Made by a program: the position numbers and the translations under genes. The notes below the pieces were generated by a model. The model did no database searches. It saw nothing but the letters and a program-made list of their open reading frames with translations, and was not told the origin of the DNA. From Phycisphaerales bacterium UBA2218 (GTDB taxonomy: Bacteria > Planctomycetota > Phycisphaerae > Sedimentisphaerales > Anaerobacaceae): DNA of 22,402 nt. Below are positions 14,308-22,382 of this stretch, one piece after another. Where the stretch lies: the NCBI GenBank assembly GCA_002327785.1, contig DCUI01000275.1, positions 19,769-42,170 on the forward strand, given 5' to 3'. The stretch's first letter is position 1. The number at the start of each line of letters is the position of its first letter.

Positions 14308-15441
14308 TCAAATGCCCAAAAAGTAATAAACGACCGCGAACACCCCATCGGCGACCACAACCGCGACGATGCCGCTGACCACCGCCCGCGTGGCGGAATC
14401 GCCGACGGCACTGGGACCCGTGCCCGTCTGGAGGCCCCGCAGGCAGCCGAGACCCGCGATCAGGGTCGCGAATACGAACGTCTTGGCCATGCCCCCGAAG
14501 AAATCGGCCAGGGTCACCGCCTCGCGGACCCGCTCGATGTACACGACGGCGGGCACGTTCCAGGTGCTCATCACCAGCCCGCAGCCGATCAGGCCGGACA
14601 GCAGGTTGAACATCGTCAGCAGAGGCAGCATGCACACGGCGGCGATCAGCCTCGGCAGGACCAAGAACTGCACCGGGTCCAGCCCCATGGTGACCAAGGC
14701 GTCGATCTCCTCGTTGACCTTCATTGTGCCCAGCTCGGCGGCAAAGGCCGAACCGCTCCGGCTGGCCAGCACCAGCGCCGTGATCAGCGGACCCAACTCG
14801 CGGAACAGGGCAATCGCCACCAGGTCCGCTACGAAGACCTCCGCGCCGAACTTCTGCATGGCCGCCGCCGATTGAAACGCCAGGATCAGACCGATGAGAA
14901 AACCCAGCAAGGCCGTGATCCCGATCGCGTTGACGCCCGCTTTCTCGGCCATCAGGAAGGTATCCCGCCCACGCAAGGCGCCTGGGTGCGCCAGGGTCTT
15001 GAGCAGCTTCACGACGATCTCGCCGGTGAAGCTGATCTGGGCCCCGAAATCGCGAGCCAGCCCGGCGGCCCATCTGCCGGTGTTTTGAACAGCGTCGGCC
15101 AGGGGCCCGAGGAGGTCAGGCGGCGAGACGAGATGATCCATCTCGAACAAGGCCATCAATTGTTGGAATTGCGGCCGCAGGTCGCGGATCTCGAACCGGC
15201 CTCCGCTCCGTTCCTGGATATGTTTGTACTCCATGAGCAGAGCGATCCCGGTCCCATCGCAGTACTCGACCCCACCGGCCAGCACGACCAGCCGCCCAGG
15301 CGCCATCTCGCGCAATCGCTGTGTGCTCTGCCGCCAGATCGAGGCGGTAGTGTCGCGGTCCAGCCGCCCCCCGAGAACCAAGGTGCCCTCGCCGTCTGGC
15401 CCCGCGTTCAGTTCGAATGTCGCTTGATCCTTACCTTCCAT
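14308..15441 (-). CDS. mlaE: STAS-MlaE fusion: lipid ABC transporter permease with N-terminal MlaB-like domain
   Basis: The product has 377 residues. Residues 1-110 form a STAS domain (LVVLAGGVEYCDGTGIALLM at about 51-70, with DGT where MlaB-type STAS proteins carry their conserved Ser/Thr region). Residues 120-377 are an MlaE permease: GFLIGLILAFQSAAAMQKFG, then LFRELGPLITALVLASRSGS and ELGTMKVNEEIDALVTMGLD. The end carries GLQTGTGPSAVGDSATRAVV. In E. coli these functions are two proteins, MlaB and MlaE; here one chain supplies both, so no separate mlaB is needed. The ATG at 15441 has a poor ribosome site, but it retains the complete STAS domain. It is the first gene of the operon. No convincing promoter was found in the 279-base divergent gap before it. 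Confidence 0.94.
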   Translation of the reverse strand: MEGKDQATFELNAGPDGEGTLVLGGRLDRDTTASIWRQSTQRLREMAPGRLVVLAGGVEYCDGTGIALLMEYKHIQERSGGRFEIRDLRPQFQQLMALFEMDHLVSPPDLLGPLADAVQNTGRWAAGLARDFGAQISFTGEIVVKLLKTLAHPGALRGRDTFLMAEKAGVNAIGITALLGFLIGLILAFQSAAAMQKFGAEVFVADLVAIALFRELGPLITALVLASRSGSAFAAELGTMKVNEEIDALVTMGLDPVQFLVLPRLIAAVCMLPLLTMFNLLSGLIGCGLVMSTWNVPAVVYIERVREAVTLADFFGGMAKTFVFATLIAGLGCLRGLQTGTGPSAVGDSATRAVVSGIVAVVVADGVFAVVYYFLGI

Positions 15442-15720
15442 GACACCCAGCTATTCCATGAGTCCTGTCACCACGCCATTCTAAACCGGCACGGTACCCT
15501 TTGCATAGCCCCTGGTCAGCATTTCCTGAATCGACTGTGCGGCACTCGCCGCCTGCTGGGCGGTGGAGATTGCCGATGCCCACATCGAGTAGCGGCGACC
15601 GCGGCCGGATGATCGGATGGACCTCTTGCATTTGCGCCGGTTTCCCGGTATCTCAAGACGGTCGAGCCGAGGGTCGGCCGTGACAATCAGAAGTGTTCTT
15701 TTCTTGGAAGATATCCTGCG

Positions 15721-16878
15721 ATGAGAATCGGGATTATCGGCGCCGGACATGCCGGGGTGGAAGCCGCCAGACACATCAGCGACAGAGGCGGCGAGGTCGT
15801 TCTCTATTCGGATGAGCCGTTCTTGCCCTACGTCCGGCCCCGCGTCGTGCTGCTGGCGTTCGGACGGGTGGATATCGACGCCATCACGGTCCGGCCCGAT
15901 CGCTGGTATCGCGACCGCCAGATCGACCTGCGGCTGGAGTGCCCCGTCACGCACATCGACGTCCACACGAAGACCGTGACCGCCAAGGGGCAACAGGAGA
16001 GATTCGATGCTCTGATTCTCGCGACCGGGGCGGGTCCCCTTCTCCTGCCGTTCGTCCAGAAGCTGCCCGACGACGTGATCCCCATCTGGAGGGCGAGGGA
16101 TAGCCTTGCCATCCAGCGGCGTCTCGAAGGCGCCGGACACCTGACCATCGTCGGCGGAGGCATCAGCGGCCTGGAAGCCGCTGCCTACAGCCGGGAGGCC
16201 GGCGTCGAAGTTGCGGTGGTGGAAAAGGCGCCGCACGTCATGGCCCTGCAATTCGGTCCCACTGCGGCGGGCGTCCTGGCCCGTCGGCTGCGAGACCAGG
16301 GAGTGGACCTGAGAACGGGCCGCTTCGTGACCGATGTATTGAAAAACGACGGAGAGCTGAGCGTGATGCTGGACAACGGCGAGGCCATCCGCAGCGATCT
16401 GGTGCTCACGACCGTCGGGGCCGTCCGAGACACCGCCGTATTCGCCCAAGCCGGGCTGCGGACCGACAAGGGCGTCATCGTGGACGAGTATCAGCGGGCA
16501 TCCGAGGCGGGCGTCTTCGCCTGCGGCGATATCGCGCAGCGCAACCACATTCGCACGGCCAGCATCGTCCTGGCGGCCGAGCAGGGCCGGGGGGCAGCCA
16601 TCAACGCAATGGCGACCCTGACGGGCGGCCCGCTGGAGCCGGTTGCCGACCGCACAATCCCTTTGTCCTTCCGGCACGACCGCATCGAGTTCCACTCCGC
16701 CGGCGTCCCGGCAGGCCCGGGCCTCGAAGAGAAGGTCTTTTCCGACGACGGCGAGGGGGTATGCCGCTCGGTTGTCCTAGAGGGCGATATCCTTCGCGGC
16801 GTGCAAATGGTCGGCAGTCGGGAGGACTTTCGCCGGTTGGCGGATTCCCTCGGTCGGCCGTATCGTGACAGATCCTGA
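15721..16878 (+). CDS. NAD(P)H/FAD-dependent oxidoreductase (rubredoxin- or ferredoxin-reductase type)
   Basis: The product has 385 residues. An FAD-binding GxGxxG at 7-12 (GAGHAG) lies at the extreme N-terminus, and the ATG motif ILATGAGPLLLP is at about 99-110. A second dinucleotide fold for NAD(P)H has IVGGGISGLEAA at 143-154. The second FAD contact, GVFACGDIAQ, is at 264-273. This order is that of pyridine nucleotide-disulphide oxidoreductase family class I/II members such as rubredoxin, ferredoxin and nitrite-reductase NirB-type reductases. No CxxC redox pair lies in the FAD domain, so a disulphide reductase is unlikely. About 80 residues at the C-terminus form a small substrate or partner domain. 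The start at 15721 has only a weak GGAAG site. It could supply electrons to rubrerythrin-like proteins, but it is not in the same operon; that role is inference. Confidence 0.88.
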   Translation: MRIGIIGAGHAGVEAARHISDRGGEVVLYSDEPFLPYVRPRVVLLAFGRVDIDAITVRPDRWYRDRQIDLRLECPVTHIDVHTKTVTAKGQQERFDALILATGAGPLLLPFVQKLPDDVIPIWRARDSLAIQRRLEGAGHLTIVGGGISGLEAAAYSREAGVEVAVVEKAPHVMALQFGPTAAGVLARRLRDQGVDLRTGRFVTDVLKNDGELSVMLDNGEAIRSDLVLTTVGAVRDTAVFAQAGLRTDKGVIVDEYQRASEAGVFACGDIAQRNHIRTASIVLAAEQGRGAAINAMATLTGGPLEPVADRTIPLSFRHDRIEFHSAGVPAGPGLEEKVFSDDGEGVCRSVVLEGDILRGVQMVGSREDFRRLADSLGRPYRDRS

Positions 16879-16912
16879 TGGCTTCCAGCGTGTGCCGATC
16901 TGCACATAAAAC

Positions 16913-16941
16913 TTGCCCTCGGTCCTGTAATCTGGTATAAG
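16913..16941 (+). promoter_or_regulatory. Predicted sigma70-type promoter for the LamG-protein gene
   Basis: TTGCCC (16913-16918) and TATAAG (16936-16941) are separated by 17 bases. The start of transcription would be near 16948, leaving an untranslated leader of about 310 bases before the large gene. That leader holds a candidate small open frame at 17061-17228. Confidence 0.6.
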
Positions 16942-17060
16942 AGAAGTGTTCCGGGGATGACTGGGTGAGTGTACGGGCACAGCCGGCCGCCCCGCGAGAA
17001 ACCATGTCTGGCGGAACAGGGAGCAGAATGGTATTCCCGTAGTATGGAAAGGAGGAGTGA

Positions 17061-17228
17061 TTGAAGGTGGAACAATCTGTACTTCAGACACAGCTCGCCA
17101 GCACTCCCTGTGCATTCATACCGGTCGCAATGGGATTTCACGTGGGCATGGAACCTGGATGCGACCAGTTGACCCTCAAGCGAAGGAAGGTGTACGAGAG
17201 CAATATCATCAGTACCATACAGGTGTAA
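17061..17228 (+). CDS. Candidate leader peptide gene, 55 residues, no known family
   Basis: A TTG at 17061 lies five bases after a strong AGGAGG. It opens a frame of 55 codons that ends at TAA 17226-17228, 28 bases before the large secreted-protein gene. It reads MKVEQSVLQTQLASTP, then a moderately hydrophobic middle (CAFIPVAMGFHVGMEPGC) and a basic segment (LTLKRRKVYES). The composition is protein-like, but no family is recognised. A second frame, from GTG at 17057 to 17251, is also open and ends in the ribosome site of the next gene, but its GTG is one base from the AGGAGG and its His/Arg-rich product looks less natural. A translated leader regulating the large gene is possible. Confidence 0.3.
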   Translation: MKVEQSVLQTQLASTPCAFIPVAMGFHVGMEPGCDQLTLKRRKVYESNIISTIQV

Positions 17229-17256
17229 ACGAAAGCAGTAGTAGGAGGTAAATGAC

Positions 17257-20200
17257 ATGAGTAACAAATTGATGCGTGCGGTTCTTGTGTGCGTGACCCT
17301 GATGCTGGCCTCGGCCGCTCTGGCCGACAGCGTTGTGGTGGGCGACTTTGAAGGCAATCTCGACGGCTGGCGGGCGGGGGATGACTTCACGCTTTCCTTC
17401 AGCGCCACTGGTGCGACCGCCGGCGCCCAGGCGCTGCAGGTCGATGGTCCGGGCGGATGGCACATCGACGGCCTGCTGGATGCGAAGCCCCATCTCGCAG
17501 CACTGGGTAACAAGGGCGTGAAGGTCACCGCGGACGTGACCGCGTTTGACGCCGATATGACGACGGGGTGGATGCAGGTCGAGATGGTGATCAACGCCCA
17601 GAACAATGATGAGGCCGGCACCCATAACAACATCGGCTGGAACGAACTCGGCTTCCAGGACGTCATACGCGACGGGCAGCCCCATACGTACACGTGGGTG
17701 CTTTCGGATGCACTGACGGCCAAGATCGCTCTCGCGGACGATGGTATCTATTGGTTCGAGTTGGCGCTGGTGTCGAACCTGGACAGCGCCTCGGTGACCA
17801 AATTCTACATCGACAACATCCAGGTGTCTTACGAGCCCCCGACTTCGAGCATCGTGATAGGCGATTTCGAAGGCGGCAGTTTGGACAACTGGGGGCCGGC
17901 ATGGGAAGGTTCCCCCGTTCTGGCCAACGCCACGGTCGGAGTCACATCAGGCAGCGGCAGTCTCAGTGTGACCACCAATGGCGGCTACTATTGTCTCCAG
18001 TGGAATGCACCGAGCGTACCTGAGTCTCTGGCCGGACAGAAGCTTCAGTTCGACCTGACGATGATCGCTTCGGAATGGCCCGTCGGTCTGTGGACGAAAG
18101 TCGCCGATAAGGTGGCCCTCAACAGTAACGGCACCTCCGGCTGGAAGGAATACGCTACTGCTACGGCAATCGATACGCTCACCTCGCAGGCGACCTCGCT
18201 GGACTGGGGCAGGTGGTGGGATGCGGCGCCCGACGTGGTCAAGACCTACACCGTGGACATTTCGGACTACGATCTCACGGGGGCCACGTGGTTCCAGATC
18301 AACATCACTATCCAGGGCGGTGACGGCCTGGGGCATTTCTATTTTGACAATGTCCAACTGGTCGGCCCTGCGCTCAGCACAGGCAAGAGCACTGATACGG
18401 TCATCGGCAACTTCGAGCAGGACCTGGACGGCTGGGTGGTCGGCGGCAGCGCCGACGTCCGCTATAGCGACACCAACGGTGTAACTCTGGACCAGTACAG
18501 CCTCGACGTCTATACCCCCACGGGTGCTTGGGCCAGCGTCCTGACGCTGAACATCCTGGATCCGAACCTGACGGCCGTTCGCGACGCCTTCTTCACGAAC
18601 ACCAAGCTGAGCGCCGACATCACCCGGCTGGTCGTCGACTGGCCGGTGGACGACATTCCCGGCTGGAACGGCATCCACCTGATCATCAACTGCGGCGGCG
18701 ACGGCTGGAGCCTGTGGCAGAACCTCGGCTACCAGGCGCACTGGCTGCAGACGCAGGGTGACCTGACGCAGACGGCCACCTGGGACTACAGCCCGTATCT
18801 CAGCACGATCCAGCCCAACAACCTCACCTGGTGCTCGCTCGAACTGGTCGTCAACGCCAACGATGAGAACTACGCCGGTTGGGTGTGGTTCTACGTCGAC
18901 AACGTGAGGTTGTCCGGCGGCGGCATCGCCCTGAATCCGCAACCGGCCAACGACGCCAAAGACGTGGACATCCAGACCACGCTTGGTTGGACCGCGGGCG
19001 GCTTTGCCCAGTCGCACAACGTATACCTGGGCACTTCGCGTGCCGCAGTAGCTGCCGCAGACACCAACAGCGATCCCGACGTAATCTTCGCCACAGTGGA
19101 TGGGGCCAGTTTCGATCCCGGCGCTCTTGAGTTCGACACGCTGTACTTCTGGCGGGTCGACGCGGTCAACGACGTCAATCCGGACAGCCCGTGGGTAGGC
19201 CCCGTTTGGAGCTTCACGACGGCCAACTTCCTCGTCGTGGACGGGTTCGAAACCTACAACGCGGACATCGATGGCGGCGGAACCATCTTCCAGACCTGGA
19301 GCGACGGCTTTGACGATCCGGACAACAACGGATCGCAGGTCGGCTACATCACTGAGCCGTTCACCGAGCCAACCGTCGTCCACACCGGCGGCAACTCCAT
19401 GCCGTTCGGTTACAGCAACACCAAGGCCGCGATCTCGACGGCCGTGCGCACCTGGAGCGATCCCCAGGATTGGACGATCAACGGCTTCAATGCGATGAAG
19501 CTCTACCTCCAGGGCAAGGCGGACAATGTCGCCGATCGGCTCTTTATCACTGTCGCGGATGCGGCCGGCGCCTCGGCGACCGTGGTCAGTGACAATACGG
19601 ATGCCATGACCACTGAGGCATGGACCGAGTGGGTGATCCCGCTGACGGACTTCGCCGGCGTGGATATGACCGCCGTGACGGAGATGACTATCGGCGTCGG
19701 CGGCGAGGGCGGCCCCTCGGGCGCCGCGGGATTGCTCTTCGTCGACGACATCCTCATCGGGTTCACCCCGATTGGCCTGGTGGCCTCCTACTCGTTCGAA
19801 GGCAACGTCGAAGACGGTTCCGGGAACGGCCACGACGGCGTTCTGGCCGGCGATCCGAACTACCCCGCCACGTTCGTGAGCGGCCCGGCCGGTCTCGGCC
19901 AAGCCATGCTCTTCGACGGGGCAAACGGCCACCAGCATGTGACTATCGGGACCTTCAATCCGTCGGCCGCGACGGGCCAGCTCTCCCTGGCTCTCTGGGC
20001 CAAGTGGGACGGACCCAGCGGGTCCTGGCAAGGCATGATCGGCAAGCGGAATTCCGGCGATTGGGACGCCACGATCATGATGTGGTACTTCGAGCTGGAA
20101 AGAGACGTCTGGGACGTTAGGTTCGTGCGGCCGGGGAGCGGACTCAATACCGGTCAGACGCTTCAGGTCGGCCAATGGACCCACCTGGCCGTCACGTTCG

Positions 20201-20403
20201 ACGGGACAACAGGGAAAGTCTACATCAACGGCGAAGTAGTCCTTGAGGGTGACTTCTCCTTTGGCCAGGACAAGGCGGCCCCCATACAGATAGGCGCCTC
20301 CGTAGACGGTGGCGGAAATCCGTTCAATGGCGCGATGGATGAGGTCCGGATTTACGATGGAGCCCTGTCGGCCGACGAGGTCAGGGCGCTCGCAGGCAAG
20401 TAG
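17257..20403 (+). CDS. Large secreted modular carbohydrate-binding-like protein with C-terminal LamG domain
   Basis: The product has 1048 residues. It has a signal peptide (MSNKLMRAVLVCVTLMLASA). Three beta-sandwich units, each of 170-190 residues, start with VVVGDFEGNLDGW (26), IVIGDFEGGSLDNW (199) and TVIGNFEQDLDGW (381). They end with FYIDNIQVS, FYFDNVQLVG and FYVDNVRLSG. This is the pattern of carbohydrate-binding jelly rolls. A fibronectin-III-like unit follows at about 557-656 (LNPQPANDAKDVDIQTTLGW, YFWRVDAV). A DGFETY...TWSDGF module comes next at about 660-836, and a LamG/concanavalin-like domain at about 840-1048 (SYSFEGNVEDGSGNGHDGVL, MDEVRIYDGALSADEV). I see no catalytic domain, dockerin or sorting signal. 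The ATG at 17257 follows GTAGGAGGTAAATGAC. It probably binds polysaccharide at or outside the cell surface. Confidence 0.88.
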   Translation: MSNKLMRAVLVCVTLMLASAALADSVVVGDFEGNLDGWRAGDDFTLSFSATGATAGAQALQVDGPGGWHIDGLLDAKPHLAALGNKGVKVTADVTAFDADMTTGWMQVEMVINAQNNDEAGTHNNIGWNELGFQDVIRDGQPHTYTWVLSDALTAKIALADDGIYWFELALVSNLDSASVTKFYIDNIQVSYEPPTSSIVIGDFEGGSLDNWGPAWEGSPVLANATVGVTSGSGSLSVTTNGGYYCLQWNAPSVPESLAGQKLQFDLTMIASEWPVGLWTKVADKVALNSNGTSGWKEYATATAIDTLTSQATSLDWGRWWDAAPDVVKTYTVDISDYDLTGATWFQINITIQGGDGLGHFYFDNVQLVGPALSTGKSTDTVIGNFEQDLDGWVVGGSADVRYSDTNGVTLDQYSLDVYTPTGAWASVLTLNILDPNLTAVRDAFFTNTKLSADITRLVVDWPVDDIPGWNGIHLIINCGGDGWSLWQNLGYQAHWLQTQGDLTQTATWDYSPYLSTIQPNNLTWCSLELVVNANDENYAGWVWFYVDNVRLSGGGIALNPQPANDAKDVDIQTTLGWTAGGFAQSHNVYLGTSRAAVAAADTNSDPDVIFATVDGASFDPGALEFDTLYFWRVDAVNDVNPDSPWVGPVWSFTTANFLVVDGFETYNADIDGGGTIFQTWSDGFDDPDNNGSQVGYITEPFTEPTVVHTGGNSMPFGYSNTKAAISTAVRTWSDPQDWTINGFNAMKLYLQGKADNVADRLFITVADAAGASATVVSDNTDAMTTEAWTEWVIPLTDFAGVDMTAVTEMTIGVGGEGGPSGAAGLLFVDDILIGFTPIGLVASYSFEGNVEDGSGNGHDGVLAGDPNYPATFVSGPAGLGQAMLFDGANGHQHVTIGTFNPSAATGQLSLALWAKWDGPSGSWQGMIGKRNSGDWDATIMMWYFELERDVWDVRFVRPGSGLNTGQTLQVGQWTHLAVTFDGTTGKVYINGEVVLEGDFSFGQDKAAPIQIGASVDGGGNPFNGAMDEVRIYDGALSADEVRALAGK

Positions 20404-20460
20404 TCGGTTCTGGCCACGGGTCGGCCATTAGGAGAGACCCGCTGAGAGTTCGTATCACAT

Positions 20461-20505
20461 CGGGGCCTGCACAGAGCCTTACGCAGTGCAGGCCCCGGTT
20501 CTTTT
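20461..20505 (+). terminator. Intrinsic terminator after the LamG-protein gene
   Basis: CGGGGCCTGCAC (20461-20472) pairs perfectly over 12 bp with GTGCAGGCCCCG (20486-20497) across a 13-base loop. GTTCTTTT follows at once. This is a textbook rho-independent terminator, 58 bases after the stop codon. Confidence 0.85.
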
Positions 20506-20723
20506 CGCGGCCTGTGGGTATCCTCCGAGACATCCGGAAGGTCAGCCGCCTTGACGTTGGATTCTACTTGTGCGACCTTCCCGCAGGCGGGGCTGCCAAT
20601 GAAGGATTTCCCCTCGGCAGGCGCGCACGGAACCCGGAATACGTTTTTGCTGGTGGTGCAAAACCTCAGTGAGTACCCTTTCTCCGAGTAGCAAGTATTG
20701 ATTGATTCGAGGAGATTGAGCCT
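20506..20723. other. Intergenic stretch before the glycosidase gene
   Basis: No gene is seen in the rest of the gap between the large secreted-protein gene and the glycosidase gene. TTGACG near 20553 is a good -35 word but no -10 box lies 16-18 bases after it. A ribosome site, CGAGGAGATTGAGCCT, precedes the ATG at 20724. Because a strong terminator lies upstream, the glycosidase gene should have its own promoter here. Confidence 0.4.
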
Positions 20724-22382
20724 ATGGCAACCTCATGCTGGTTTTCTATTTTGATCGTCGCGATGGTTGCGGGCAGCCCCCCCGCACATCCTGGCACGTC
20801 CGGCCTGAGTTGCCGCCATGACGGCGTACTGCTCAAGGATGGCGAGCCCTATCGCGGCATCGGCGTCAACTACTTCGACGCGTTCGCCCGCACGCTCAAG
20901 GACCCCAACGACACGTCGTACGACGCCGGGTTCCGCGTCCTTGCGAAGCACCGGATTCCGTTCGCCCGCTTCATGTGCACGGGTTTCTGGCCTGTCGAGA
21001 TGCGACTGTATAAGGAGGATAAGCAAGCGTATTTCAAGTTGCTGGACGGGGTCGTGCTCTCGGCCCAAAGGCACGGCGTCGGCCTGATTCCCAGCCTGTT
21101 CTGGCACATGCCGACCGTGCCCGACCTCGCGGGCGAGCCCTGCGATCAGTGGGGCAACCCCGAGAGCAAGACGCATGAATTCATGCGAAATTACGTCCGG
21201 GAGGTCGTCACGCGGTACCAGGGTTCGCCCGCGATCTGGGGCTGGGAGTTCGGCAACGAGTACAACCTGGCCGCCGACCTGCCGAACGCCAGGGACCACC
21301 TGCCTCCCATCGTGCCCCAGCTTGGCACGCCTCAAACCCGCAGCGACCGGGACATCCTCACGCATGAGATGATTCGCACGGCTTTCCGCGAGTTCGCAAA
21401 GGAGGTCCGCAAGTACGATCGCACGCGCATCGTCTGCACGGGCAATTCGATCCCCCGCACTTCCGCCTGGCACCAGATGCACGAGGACACGTGGGCCAAG
21501 GACTCGCCCGAGCAGTTTGCCGAGATGCTGACAGGCGACAATCCCAATCCGACGGACACGATCAGCGTGCACATCTACGCGGATGCCGCAGATCGACTCG
21601 CCGAGGCGCTCCGGGCGGCCAGGAGAGTCGGGAAGCCTCTGTTCGTCGGGGAATTCGGCGACCCCGGTGAAGGCCCTGAGGCAAATGAGCGGTTCGCCGC
21701 CCTGCTGCATCATGTTGAAGAGCTGGAGGTCCCGCTGGCGGCGCTGTGGGTGTTCGACTACGCGGGGCAGACGGAATGGAGCGTGCGTCAGGATAACTCG
21801 CGAGGGTATCAGTTGCAGGCCATCGCGGAGGCCAACAGGCGTATCCGACCCATATCCGAGATGCCCGCCGAGGTGTTGCGGGACAAGATTCGCAGCGGCC
21901 TGCTGGGCCAGATCCTTGGCAATCTCAACGGCCTGCCCCATGAAATGAAGTACACGCCCGCCCAGACCATGCAGTTGTTCACGACCATGATTGCCCTGGG
22001 TTTCATCGAAGACGACACCAATATGCTTCTGGACGGTGGTCTGAGGGGAATCGACCCGAATTGCGCCATCGCTCAGATCGTCGGAGACGTGCGGGAATGG
22101 CACAGGCAGTATCCGAACGATTGGCGGACGACTCGCAAGCTCCTCAAAGACAAGTACAGCAGGCTCATAGACGAGATCGTGCAAGGCATCGCACGTCCGA
22201 GTTCAAAGCAAGAACAGGCTCGCGCCACGTACTACGCGATCTGCCTGGACCTCGCGGCATCCCTCCGGCAGGAGTACCCACAGTCATGGCCGGACGCCCT
22301 GGCTGCCCTGAGCGGTTGCGAAAACGTGGTGCAGGTAATCTATCACAGACACCCGGAAAACCGCAAGCAACGCCTGCGTTAG
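20724..22382 (+). CDS. Secreted cellulase-like TIM-barrel glycosidase fused to an internally deleted ADP-ribosylglycohydrolase-like segment
   Basis: The product has 552 residues. A short signal-like segment at 1-18 leads into a GH5/cellulase-like TIM barrel at about 33-375. It has GVNYFDAF (47-54), the acid/base in IWGWEFGNEYN (Glu179), HIYAD (283-287), the nucleophile in PLFVGEFGDPG (Glu310) and LWVFDYAGQTEW. Both catalytic glutamates are present. Residues 380-480 instead resemble planctomycete ADP-ribosylglycohydrolases: LRDKIRSGLLGQILGNLNGL, then PHEMKY, joined directly to TPAQTMQLFTTMIALGFIED, and then IAQIVGDVREWHRQYPNDWR and KLLKDKYSR. In that family about 150 residues with the metal-binding TDDT motif normally lie between the first two blocks, and a second Asp motif follows the last; both appear absent. 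The barrel probably cleaves a beta-glycan outside the cytoplasm. The C-terminal segment is probably not an active hydrolase. The last 70 residues match nothing I recognise. Confidence 0.85.
   Translation: MATSCWFSILIVAMVAGSPPAHPGTSGLSCRHDGVLLKDGEPYRGIGVNYFDAFARTLKDPNDTSYDAGFRVLAKHRIPFARFMCTGFWPVEMRLYKEDKQAYFKLLDGVVLSAQRHGVGLIPSLFWHMPTVPDLAGEPCDQWGNPESKTHEFMRNYVREVVTRYQGSPAIWGWEFGNEYNLAADLPNARDHLPPIVPQLGTPQTRSDRDILTHEMIRTAFREFAKEVRKYDRTRIVCTGNSIPRTSAWHQMHEDTWAKDSPEQFAEMLTGDNPNPTDTISVHIYADAADRLAEALRAARRVGKPLFVGEFGDPGEGPEANERFAALLHHVEELEVPLAALWVFDYAGQTEWSVRQDNSRGYQLQAIAEANRRIRPISEMPAEVLRDKIRSGLLGQILGNLNGLPHEMKYTPAQTMQLFTTMIALGFIEDDTNMLLDGGLRGIDPNCAIAQIVGDVREWHRQYPNDWRTTRKLLKDKYSRLIDEIVQGIARPSSKQEQARATYYAICLDLAASLRQEYPQSWPDALAALSGCENVVQVIYHRHPENRKQRLR

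Noticed and set aside
13498..15612. Long plus-strand open frame of 704 codons opposite mlaF and mlaE
   Set aside because: It is antisense to two clear genes with intact motifs. The His/Gln/Arg/Asp-rich product has no family resemblance. It is an artefact of high-GC codon use.
15481..16695. Minus-strand open frame of 404 codons opposite the oxidoreductase gene, including its tail in the divergent gap
   Set aside because: Most of it is antisense shadow. The last 34 codons (ATG at 15585, MWASAISTAQQAASAAQSIQ...) look somewhat protein-like, but no ribosome site precedes them, so a tiny gene upstream of mlaE cannot be supported.
17947..20184. Minus-strand open frame of 745 codons opposite the LamG protein gene
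   Set aside because: It lies wholly inside a well-supported gene on the other strand and has a Val/Arg/Asp-rich composition with no domain.
20733..22184. Minus-strand open frame of 483 codons opposite the glycosidase
   Set aside because: It is antisense to a gene with both catalytic motifs in place and has no recognisable protein features.
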